Of a stretch of DNA of 31,056 nt, positions 18,433 to 26,765 are shown piece after piece. The notes beneath the pieces are model-generated. The model saw only the letters and a program-made list of their open reading frames with translations, searched no databases and had not been told where the DNA came from. How positions within the stretch are numbered: the first letter of the stretch is position 1; each line of letters starts with the position of its first letter. This DNA is from a virus. Made by a program: the position numbers and the translations under genes. Location: IMG/VR virus record IMGVR_UViG_3300042691_030474, positions 1-31,056 of that record; one strand, written 5' to 3'.

Positions 18433-19532
18433 TGGAGACTCAATATTATAGATATAAAATTTCACCAGAAGTTATTACAGGTGACGTAAGGACTGTCATT
18501 GTTGACGATAAATCTTACGGTGTGATTTCAGGTATGAGTGAGATACTTAGTGGTGGTACTAATGGAAATTCTTTACTAACTGATTTAAGTATACCTATTC
18601 CATTATTTCAAACTGGCATTGATTATGGGTATTATGATGGGTTTGATGGTAATTTATTACAAAAAGATGTTGTAACTAATTTTTTATTTACACAACAAGA
18701 TGGTTCATATGTTGTAGAATTTTTTAACACATCTGAAATGTCTCAAAAAAAATTATTATCAGAGTCAACGTATCAAGTTGATTGGGGAGATGGCTCTCCA
18801 CTACAAACAATCTCTGTTGTTGCACCTACCCCTGTGTTACATACTTATCTTTCAGTTCCTTATACATATACAATTAAATTAATTCAAACAAACCCATGGG
18901 GAATCATTGAGGTTGTAAAAAAGGTTAAAGTACCATATGAGTTAGTTCCTAATACAAATCCGTATGGAGAAGTTTTTTTTACCCCCCAAGGAGGTTCTTG
19001 GTCTAATATACCTTTGTCATATGATTTTATTTTTAATGGGGATGCTGAAAATACAATTAATCAACAAATTAGTTCTAATTACGTGACGGTACCATTCTAT
19101 GTTACCGCTAATACTAAATCACAACTTTCGGAACTATCACTTTACGGGCCACAAAAATATGTAGTTAATCAACCAATATACTCAGGAGTTGGAACTAATT
19201 CGGTTTATAAAGGGGTTATTTTTGGAATTGACCCTAATGGTGAATATACTGGGTACACAATTAACAATATTGACTATTACGATTTTAGTGGAGGTACTAC
19301 AATTTCATACACTCAAAGTAGCGGTATTACATCTGAAATGATAGTTCAGTCCGCCATAACTAAAAATGAATATCTTTTAGGCGTAATTGACCAGCCGGAA
19401 ATCTACTCAAATGTATTTATTGAAAGAGGAAAAGATTCCGGTATTGAAAAGACCCAAAGATTAGGTGAAGTACAAAATATGGGGGACTTAGTTAAATACG
19501 GTTATAAATTCTTCAAAATTAAAAAATATTAA
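18432..19532 (+). CDS. Structural-module protein with a PKD-like domain, 366 aa
   Basis: Starts at the ATG of a TAATG junction. Residues about 90-170 look like a PKD (Ig-like) domain: VVEFFNTSE, then YQVDWGDGSPLQTISV with the hallmark WGDGS at 118-122, then HTYLSVPYTYTIKL with HTY at 137-139, and a closing strand EVVKKVKVPYE. PKD domains usually mediate binding to proteins or sugars at the cell surface or in virions. The N-terminal 90 residues and the C-terminal 190 residues are unrecognised. The C-terminus (GDLVKYGYKFFKIKKY) is basic and aromatic. No signal peptide is seen, which fits a virion component rather than a secreted protein. It lies two bases before the next ATG. Confidence 0.75.
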   Translation: METQYYRYKISPEVITGDVRTVIVDDKSYGVISGMSEILSGGTNGNSLLTDLSIPIPLFQTGIDYGYYDGFDGNLLQKDVVTNFLFTQQDGSYVVEFFNTSEMSQKKLLSESTYQVDWGDGSPLQTISVVAPTPVLHTYLSVPYTYTIKLIQTNPWGIIEVVKKVKVPYELVPNTNPYGEVFFTPQGGSWSNIPLSYDFIFNGDAENTINQQISSNYVTVPFYVTANTKSQLSELSLYGPQKYVVNQPIYSGVGTNSVYKGVIFGIDPNGEYTGYTINNIDYYDFSGGTTISYTQSSGITSEMIVQSAITKNEYLLGVIDQPEIYSNVFIERGKDSGIEKTQRLGEVQNMGDLVKYGYKFFKIKKY

Positions 19533-19534
19533 AT

Positions 19535-20443
19535 ATGGCAATAGGTTCATACGGTACAATTAGACCATCAGATGTTTCACCTGCGGATGTTGAAATAATA
19601 CTGCATTATACCCCATCAAGAGACTACACTGAAAACTTTGTTTTAAAAAAATTAGATGCGTCAACAATACTCACACCTTATTTCAACAACAGTAGTACTG
19701 GAGGAAATCCGAATGTTGAAATATTAGGTGGGTTATATAATTTAAAATTACCATCTAACGAGTTTAACAAGTTAGGTATATATACATTATATTTGAGACC
19801 TGTACAAATAAGAACAGAGATAAGTGATTGTGGAGTTTTATCAGCTTTACCAAATGTTAAAGGTATTATAATTGACATTTCAAATGTACCAAGTCAATAT
19901 CGTAACAAATTTGTTACCCAAGGTTTGGTAGGATTTAGAGTTGAGTATCTTAATACCGATGGCTCAAAAGTTCCTAACTTTTTTAGGTATATTACCTCAA
20001 GTTTTTACTGCGAACCTGTAACTCAAAACTTGACAACAACACAACAAAAAGTTGTTAGATACAGATATATTGATAACGCATCTAATTTAATCTTTTGTAC
20101 TTTAACTCCATCTTCCGCTCCGACAAACAAACCTAATGCCACTCCATATATTGGGGTACCTGGACAGAGCATTATTATTAGTAATACATTTTTTAATCCT
20201 GTTACCTTGGATGTTGAAATAGTTGAACATGATGCATCAACATTAGCATTGGCTCTTTATGGTAATCAAACCAAGTCAATGGATGACGGTATCTACACAA
20301 TATACGACTCAAGTAATAACATATATAAACAATACAACTTATACGAAATTAGAGACCAATTCAATGAACTTCTTTATGAGGTTAGACAAGATAGAGATGG
20401 TAATATTGATTTTAGTAAAAGTTTTGAAAATATAATCGCTTAA
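19535..20443 (+). CDS. Unknown structural-module protein, 302 aa
   Basis: I do not recognise a family. ATG at 19535 follows the upstream stop by two bases, and the stop overlaps the next start as TAATG. The sequence suggests a beta-rich protein: IGSYGTIRPSDVSPADVEII at the N-terminus, strands such as LGIYTLYLRPVQIRTEI and GLVGFRVEYLNTDG, and a helical, charged C-terminus (YEIRDQFNELLYEVRQDRDG). Only two cysteines were noticed. No membrane segment is visible. Its position directly before the gpI-like gene suggests a baseplate or fibre-connector component, but this rests on context. Confidence 0.72.
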   Translation: MAIGSYGTIRPSDVSPADVEIILHYTPSRDYTENFVLKKLDASTILTPYFNNSSTGGNPNVEILGGLYNLKLPSNEFNKLGIYTLYLRPVQIRTEISDCGVLSALPNVKGIIIDISNVPSQYRNKFVTQGLVGFRVEYLNTDGSKVPNFFRYITSSFYCEPVTQNLTTTQQKVVRYRYIDNASNLIFCTLTPSSAPTNKPNATPYIGVPGQSIIISNTFFNPVTLDVEIVEHDASTLALALYGNQTKSMDDGIYTIYDSSNNIYKQYNLYEIRDQFNELLYEVRQDRDGNIDFSKSFENIIA

Positions 20444-23400
20444 TGGCTGTAACAAAGTATACATGTCCACCACAAAGTGCCGCTGGCTCAGGAACATTCT
20501 CCAATAATTTGGTAGGATTTCAACTTGTGCAAGGTGGGGGTTTTACTCAAGGTAATTTCCAATTTACAAATTCAATTACTGAAAAGTCTAATAGAAATTT
20601 TGAGACTGGAGTTTTTTCTAATCCAATTTCTTTAGAAAGTTTAAATACCACACTTGAACAATCTAGGTCAATACTTTCAAATAATTTTCAAGTTTTTCCA
20701 AATATTGATTTAACCGAGGTAACAAGTTTTACATTGTACGGACCTCTCAATAAAAGACTTTCCGCATCAATTGAACATATTGTAAATTATTTTCCAGCCG
20801 CTTTGGAAATCAGTCAAAATAGACCTGACTTCTCAACTGGAGTTACTGCCAATAATATTATTTTTGACACAAATGAGAATTTAACAGAATTTGAAATTGA
20901 TGTTGAATCGATATCAAATCCATTTGGAATTGATTTTACAACAAATTCAACAATTAACTTATCCACAAGAGAAATTAAAGTATCTGATTTAAGAAATTTA
21001 ACGGTAGAATATCCAAATTATATTTTAAATGTTAATGGTGAGAATTATAATATTAATAACATAATCCCAACAAATTCATTAACTGCGGGAACTTTAACCG
21101 TGTATGTTGAAGGTAACCCATTTAATAATAACCCATTTAGTTATGACTATTTAATAATCAGACCTAACGATGATGTAGTAAACAAAGTATTCAACCTTGA
21201 GTTAGATTATGTTGATAATTTTATATTAGATAGGTCAACAACCCCAATTTATACTGCTCAATTTACAGTTCCTTTAGAAGGTGAAAATGGTAATACATAC
21301 AATGCGACTGATAAAGTTACATGGCCATTATTTGGACAATGGAATTTAGATATTTATACTGATTCATTTACAGTTTATTTAGAAAAATTAAATGAAATAG
21401 CTGAAAATTTTGATAGTTATAAGACTAATTTAATTGCTAGATTTTTAGTAACTGATTCATTGATTGAATTTGATACAACTGACCAAAAACTTGATAAAGT
21501 TTTAAAAATTTATGGTAGAAGTTTTGACGAGACAAAAGTGTTTATTGATGCATTGGCTAACATGACTTCGATAAATTATAATATTGGTAATGACATTCCG
21601 TCTCAACTATTAAAAAATTTAGCACAAACTTTAGGATGGAATACTGACATATCACCAATAACAAACGACAACTTTTTAGATTCGTTATTTACTACAAACC
21701 CAACACCACTCTTTGATGGTATAAGTTCTAACCCAACACCTGACGAATTAAATTATCAATATTTTAGAAATTTAATAATGAACTCGGCGTACCTTTTTAA
21801 ATCTAAAGGTACTAGAAAGTCAATTGAAGGATTATTAAGATTAATTGGGGCACCTGAAGCTATTGTTGAATTTAATGAAACAGTTTATGTTGCTGACCAA
21901 AAAATTAACATTAATGAATTTAATCAGAGGTATGAATTAATTGCTGGAGGGTCGTATATACAGGAGTCAGTAGTTTTAGACCCTAACTCGACATATTCAA
22001 TACAAGGTAATATATACACTGCTTTTACTTTAACTAATACTGTAATTGAGACTGACACTACAAGAACAGATTATCCTGTAGATAATCAAGGATACCCCTC
22101 AATGATTAGTGCAAATGAAAGTTATTATTTTCAAATAGGTGCGGGATGGTTTGAATCGACACCATCACATAGAAGTTCTGAAGTTATAAATTATACAACT
22201 AGTGTATTTACAGGACAAAATTTTAATGTACAGACACAGTTAACACCATTTACATATGGTTACCCTTACTTACAGAGGTATGCGAATTTCCCATATTTGA
22301 ATTTTGGATTTGGATTACAAAAAATTAATGATAATAAAAAAAGTTGGGTTTCTACTGACACATCTAGAATTAATTCTGATGCTGGTTTTAATTCCGATTA
22401 CTATGTTGGAGATGATAGACTTGTACTTAATGTTAAAAATGTAGATTTATATTTGAATCCTGCACAAGGGTTATTATATGATGTTTGGTATTTATCACAG
22501 ACTTCGAATTTCCCAATACCAAATACGGGATTACCAAATTTTTCGTCCGGAAATTATTTAAATGGATTTAATTTGGGTAATTGTAATTATACTGCGGGGA
22601 CTAATGTTGATAGTTTAGTTTATTGTGGATACCAATTTGATAGAACAGTAATTAATCCTAAACCACAAAAGAAAACTTTCTTTGAGTTTGCTCAAGATTT
22701 TATCAAAAACATGATAAATGTTAGAGATAGGTTGTTTATTACTGACGGTAAAACAGGGGGTTACCCTAAATTACAGTCTATATTTTGGCAATATCTTTTA
22801 TCTGAACAGGCCGTTAATATACCTACAAATCAATTTTCATATCAAAATTTAATTGAATACGTTGAAGGATTGGGGGATTATTGGATTAGGTTAATTGAGC
22901 AAATGGTACCTGCTACAACAATATGGAACACAGGTGTTAAATTAGAAAACTCAATTTTTCACAGACAAAAATATGTTTATAGAAGACAACAAGGTTGTGA
23001 AATAATACCCGTACCTTGTGAAACATGTAATGCGACAGGACCTCTATTTTCATATGATTGTAATTACGAAACAATTAGTTGTCCAATCTATCCTTGGGAT
23101 AGTGGATTAACTTCTGTACCATCATTTGGGGATGTGTTATATCAGACTTTAAATAATTACTTATCCCAAAATGGGTTGACATTTACTGATTGTGATTTAA
23201 ATAGTTTGTATAGTGTGTGGTATGTGGATATTAATGTTGGAGGAAACCAATTGATACAACAACCTTTCTTTGAAGGTTATGGTTTAAATGGCGCTCAGGC
23301 TTATCCAACACAAGGACAATGGTCGGTCGCACTTAACAATTATTTACCACAATTAAATAATTTTAATTTAAGTTATTACATTAGTAATTCTATACTTTAT

Positions 23401-23487
23401 GTACAAAATTTAGATTGTGGTCAAGATTTTTTGAATCAAACGTTTAAATTAAACGTTGGTATAAACTTTTCATTAGCGTGTAATTAA
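20443..23487 (+). CDS. Large tail protein with a P2 gpI-like central region, 1014 aa
   Basis: Residues 1-330 are beta-rich and unrecognised. Residues about 355-480 follow the logic of tail protein I (P2 gpI): SQLLKNLAQTLGWNTDISPI, then FRNLIMNSAYLFKSKGTRKS with the KGTR turn at 455-458, then IEGLLRLIGAPE. In gpI the matching elements are the L..LA..L.W strand/helix and the R+KGT helix. The following region is Tyr/Asn-rich and fibre-like. A cysteine-rich patch follows QQGCEIIPVPCETC. The last 89 residues (926-1014) closely resemble the last 89 residues of the next protein. Known role of gpI: joins the baseplate wedge to the tail fibre. The call is by motif pattern and by gene order with the W- and J-like genes, not by alignment. 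Confidence 0.7.
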   Translation: MAVTKYTCPPQSAAGSGTFSNNLVGFQLVQGGGFTQGNFQFTNSITEKSNRNFETGVFSNPISLESLNTTLEQSRSILSNNFQVFPNIDLTEVTSFTLYGPLNKRLSASIEHIVNYFPAALEISQNRPDFSTGVTANNIIFDTNENLTEFEIDVESISNPFGIDFTTNSTINLSTREIKVSDLRNLTVEYPNYILNVNGENYNINNIIPTNSLTAGTLTVYVEGNPFNNNPFSYDYLIIRPNDDVVNKVFNLELDYVDNFILDRSTTPIYTAQFTVPLEGENGNTYNATDKVTWPLFGQWNLDIYTDSFTVYLEKLNEIAENFDSYKTNLIARFLVTDSLIEFDTTDQKLDKVLKIYGRSFDETKVFIDALANMTSINYNIGNDIPSQLLKNLAQTLGWNTDISPITNDNFLDSLFTTNPTPLFDGISSNPTPDELNYQYFRNLIMNSAYLFKSKGTRKSIEGLLRLIGAPEAIVEFNETVYVADQKININEFNQRYELIAGGSYIQESVVLDPNSTYSIQGNIYTAFTLTNTVIETDTTRTDYPVDNQGYPSMISANESYYFQIGAGWFESTPSHRSSEVINYTTSVFTGQNFNVQTQLTPFTYGYPYLQRYANFPYLNFGFGLQKINDNKKSWVSTDTSRINSDAGFNSDYYVGDDRLVLNVKNVDLYLNPAQGLLYDVWYLSQTSNFPIPNTGLPNFSSGNYLNGFNLGNCNYTAGTNVDSLVYCGYQFDRTVINPKPQKKTFFEFAQDFIKNMINVRDRLFITDGKTGGYPKLQSIFWQYLLSEQAVNIPTNQFSYQNLIEYVEGLGDYWIRLIEQMVPATTIWNTGVKLENSIFHRQKYVYRRQQGCEIIPVPCETCNATGPLFSYDCNYETISCPIYPWDSGLTSVPSFGDVLYQTLNNYLSQNGLTFTDCDLNSLYSVWYVDINVGGNQLIQQPFFEGYGLNGAQAYPTQGQWSVALNNYLPQLNNFNLSYYISNSILYVQNLDCGQDFLNQTFKLNVGINFSLACN

Positions 23488-25694
23488 TGGCAATAACATT
23501 AAATTATGGATTACAAATAACAGGTGATTGTCAAAACAATTCATCAGGTGCGGTATCGTTAACTATATCTGGTGGGACTCCTAACTACACAATAACTTGG
23601 TTATCACCATCCCTATCCCCAATTGTATTGGCCGGTAGTGCTACAACAATAACATCATTATCGGGTGGGTCATACAGTTTTTATGTTAGTGACCAATCAA
23701 TTCCAGTTAATAATAGTAATAATATTAATTTTTATATAAGTACGGGATGTTGTGTTACAATAGATGTTCAAGACACTACATGTAATTTACCAAATGGTTC
23801 CTTAACCGCTACAACTGCATATGCTCCGTCGTATGGGACTGCTTATTTATATAAAGACGGACAATATATCACAAGTGCATTAACTAGTTATGTTACGGAA
23901 GACGCTCCCCCACCATTGTCACCGACACCTGGAGTATCAACTTCGGCCTACTTTGACGGACTTTCCGCAGGAACCTATCAAGTAACTCTTGTTGATTACG
24001 GAGGATGTCAGTGTTCGAGTCAAACTTGTATAATTAGAAATTCGTCTGAATTTGATTTTGGTTTACTTGTTGCTAACGCATCTGCATGTAATAATGGATT
24101 TGGAAGACTATCGGTAACAGGTAACACTGGAGTTGGACCATTCCAATATCAGTGGTCTTCAAATGTACCAAACGCGAGTATAAGTGCTACAACTGTTAGC
24201 GGTTTATCTGCGGGTACATATAGCGTGGTTGTTACAGATTCAACCGGATGTCAAGTAACAAAATCTGCAATAATAAGTACTGTACCACCATTAGGTTTAA
24301 ATTATTATACTGCAACACCTGCTAGTTGTTTATCTGACGATGGGACAATAACTTTTAACATCTCAGGAGGGACTCCACCATATTATTATATTTTATCTAA
24401 TGGGGATTCAGCAATTAGTTATTCTAATGTTTATACCTTCTCAGGACTTGCGGCTAATACTTATACCCTACAGTTGGTTGATTTAGCGATTTGTAATTTT
24501 TCACAAGACGTACAAGTACCCATGGAAGGTAATTTCAATGTCATATCAGTTGTAACAAACAATATGACTTGTACATCTTATGGTTCGTTATCTATAAATT
24601 TAATAGGTAATCCGCCATTTACTTATACAATAGAAAACAGTAACGGAGTTTCTAATACCGTAATTACTCAGGTTAATAATTATCAATTTACAAATTTAAC
24701 GGCTGACACGTACACCGTAACTATCTCAGACTATTTGGGTAGTTGTGAGTATACCGATACGTATGTGATTGAACAATCACCTGATTTCGCAATCGAAATA
24801 TCCTCAACAGGTACTACATGTAATTCTCAAAATGGTACTATTTTAGTAGATGTAACGCCTTTTAATTCGACATTATTTAGTTATAATCTACAGGGTATAG
24901 AAAACTCAGGTCTTATTAGTGACACTTCATATTTGTTTAGTGGATTAAGTACCGGAATTTACACCATAATTGTTACGGATGAGAGCGGGTGTACTCAAAC
25001 AGGTAATGTTACTTTAATTAATCAATCTGAGACTGATTTTAATTTATTTTCCACTAGTTGTGGATTAGGTTCTGAGGGGACAGTTAGTGCGATTATTAAT
25101 GCTGGTACTCCTCCTTATAATTTTTATTGGAGCGCAAGTACTATTGAGGGTATAATATCCTTAGGTTCTCAAACAGGTATATACATAACAGGATTAACAA
25201 GTAGTGAATATTATTTAACCTTAACTGATTCTAATGGGTGTATTCTGACAAAATCAGTATCTGTGACATGTGGTAATTTAGTCAGTTCATCTTATCAAAT
25301 ATTTAATATTTGTGAACAAGTGTTTACAGAAACCTCAAATCAAAAACGAGGTATTATTCAAATGTATAATGAAGGATATCAAGATTTATCCGAAGGTTCT
25401 AATTGTGTTTTAAATTATGCAAACTTTATAACTGAAATAACAATAGGCACACAAACATATTCTACTTTATTTTATACTTCATATTCATTAACTGATATCC
25501 CAACTGACGGGTTATTTATTGAATCTATACAGTCGGCGTTAAATGGAGCATACGGCGTTGGAAATGTTTCAATAGACTCTTCAATGAATATTGTCATAAT
25601 ATCTTCAGATTGTAATTTGAGTTATGATGTACTACAAGATTTAGACATAAACATTGATTTAAAAATTGAATACGATTTAGATTGTCAATCTTAA
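23487..25694 (+). CDS. SprB-repeat adhesin-like tail protein, 735 aa
   Basis: Residues about 10-590 contain some seven Ig-like repeats of roughly 70-90 residues that match the SprB-repeat pattern: a Cys-containing strand, then SGGTPPY followed by an aromatic strand, then GLSAGTYSVVVTDSTGC. Clear examples begin near residues 10, 95, 197, 275, 360, 441 and 520. Such repeats are known from Flavobacterium SprB and other Bacteroidota surface proteins. Each repeat usually carries one cysteine near its start and one near its end, which could pair. The C-terminal domain (about 600-735) differs, and its last 89 residues resemble the end of the preceding gene. No signal peptide or type IX sorting domain is seen. 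Together with the tail-gene context, that suggests a virion adhesin, perhaps contacting host surface polymers. Confidence 0.8.
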   Translation: MAITLNYGLQITGDCQNNSSGAVSLTISGGTPNYTITWLSPSLSPIVLAGSATTITSLSGGSYSFYVSDQSIPVNNSNNINFYISTGCCVTIDVQDTTCNLPNGSLTATTAYAPSYGTAYLYKDGQYITSALTSYVTEDAPPPLSPTPGVSTSAYFDGLSAGTYQVTLVDYGGCQCSSQTCIIRNSSEFDFGLLVANASACNNGFGRLSVTGNTGVGPFQYQWSSNVPNASISATTVSGLSAGTYSVVVTDSTGCQVTKSAIISTVPPLGLNYYTATPASCLSDDGTITFNISGGTPPYYYILSNGDSAISYSNVYTFSGLAANTYTLQLVDLAICNFSQDVQVPMEGNFNVISVVTNNMTCTSYGSLSINLIGNPPFTYTIENSNGVSNTVITQVNNYQFTNLTADTYTVTISDYLGSCEYTDTYVIEQSPDFAIEISSTGTTCNSQNGTILVDVTPFNSTLFSYNLQGIENSGLISDTSYLFSGLSTGIYTIIVTDESGCTQTGNVTLINQSETDFNLFSTSCGLGSEGTVSAIINAGTPPYNFYWSASTIEGIISLGSQTGIYITGLTSSEYYLTLTDSNGCILTKSVSVTCGNLVSSSYQIFNICEQVFTETSNQKRGIIQMYNEGYQDLSEGSNCVLNYANFITEITIGTQTYSTLFYTSYSLTDIPTDGLFIESIQSALNGAYGVGNVSIDSSMNIVIISSDCNLSYDVLQDLDINIDLKIEYDLDCQS

Positions 25695-25697
25695 TAG

Positions 25698-26753
25698 ATG
25701 TGTTTAATAAATTTAAATATTATTACTGGTCAACCTCCTTATACAATTGAGGTTTGTGATTATTTCGGTGCTAACTGTCAAGTAATTGGTTATTATGATT
25801 CGTACATACCTCCAAATTTAGTACTTGCGGTTCCTGAACCATACAGTTTGGCTCCAATTATTTTAGTTAAAGTATATGATGTTAATGGTTGTATTAGTCA
25901 AAACACCTTAACAATGTTAACACCCACACCTTCAATCACAGTAACGTCATCATCACAAAGTCCAACACCTACCCCGACAAATACAATTACACCTACAATA
26001 ACTCCATCATCACAAAGTCCAACACCTACCCCGACAAATACAATTACACCTACAATAACTCCATCATCACAAAGCCCAACGCCTACGCCAACAAATACTC
26101 CTACAAAAACTATCACACCAACAATTACAAAAACTGCCACACCAACAATTACAAAAACTCCAACTATAACTCCGACTTCATCGCCATTACCACCTACGAA
26201 GGCGTTTTTATTCATTGAACCTCAAACAGGTAGTACAAGTATTGGACAATGGATGTATGATAATGGACAAACGTTTTATGGGTTTACTAACAGCAGTGCG
26301 CCAACTACAAATCAAAGTATTTTTAACACCCAATTAAATGTGTATGTTGATTTTTCAGGGTGGACTTCAGGACTATTCCCGTCAATTATAAATCAAGATG
26401 TACCTCAAACTACAGGTGGAAACGATTCTTTCGGTAATGCAATTGTTGCTTATAATTTTAAAACAACGCAAGTTTCCGCTAATACTGTATCAGGTAAAGC
26501 TTGGTTTACTTGGATGATTCCTACGGGAATGACAAATGGATTGTATCAGAAAAAGATTGACTATAGTACCTCAAGTCCTTCTATGCCTCCAACTACTGTT
26601 AACACTGAACCAACAATATATTCTTATTATTTTACATATACTGGGTCTACAATACCTCAAACAACGTATAGGGTTTACACAACTTACCCATCAACTAACT
26701 TTAATTTATTGAATACTTCGAGTATATATTTCAAAGGAAATACAGTAAGTTAA
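25698..26753 (+). CDS. Tail protein with SprB-like start, Thr/Pro linker and unknown C-terminal domain, 351 aa
   Basis: Residues 1-75 look like another SprB-type repeat: [16 protein letters not shown] and later [18 protein letters not shown]. Residues about 77-170 form a Ser/Thr/Pro linker with a 19-residue unit, [19 protein letters not shown], in two perfect copies and a third diverged one, then degenerate TPTITKT units. Residues about 172-351 are a distinct globular domain with many aromatic residues ([20 protein letters not shown] at its start). It is probably beta-rich and is unrecognised. The gene starts four bases after the previous stop. Linkers of this type space out binding domains and are often resistant to proteolysis or glycosylated; that is general knowledge, not shown here. 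A fibre or adhesin role is inferred. Confidence 0.75.
   Translation: MCLINLNIITGQPPYTIEVCDYFGANCQVIGYYDSYIPPNLVLAVPEPYSLAPIILVKVYDVNGCISQNTLTMLTPTPSITVTSSSQSPTPTPTNTITPTITPSSQSPTPTPTNTITPTITPSSQSPTPTPTNTPTKTITPTITKTATPTITKTPTITPTSSPLPPTKAFLFIEPQTGSTSIGQWMYDNGQTFYGFTNSSAPTTNQSIFNTQLNVYVDFSGWTSGLFPSIINQDVPQTTGGNDSFGNAIVAYNFKTTQVSANTVSGKAWFTWMIPTGMTNGLYQKKIDYSTSSPSMPPTTVNTEPTIYSYYFTYTGSTIPQTTYRVYTTYPSTNFNLLNTSSIYFKGNTVS
25948..26118 (+). repeat. 57-bp in-frame tandem repeat (19 codons)
   Basis: Bases 25948-26004 and 26005-26061 are identical over all 57 positions. The third copy at 26062-26118 starts the same way (CATCATCACAAAG) but is diverged after about 14 bases and grades into shorter Thr/Pro-coding repeats to about 26190. 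The unit keeps the reading frame, so copy number can change without breaking the gene. The perfect first pair suggests a recent duplication. Confidence 0.92.
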
Positions 26754-26765
26754 TAATTATAGTAT

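Noticed and set aside
25898-26215. 105-codon minus-strand frame rich in Val-Gly repeats.
   Set aside because: The Val-Gly pattern is just the complement of the Thr/Pro-coding repeats; it has no independent support.
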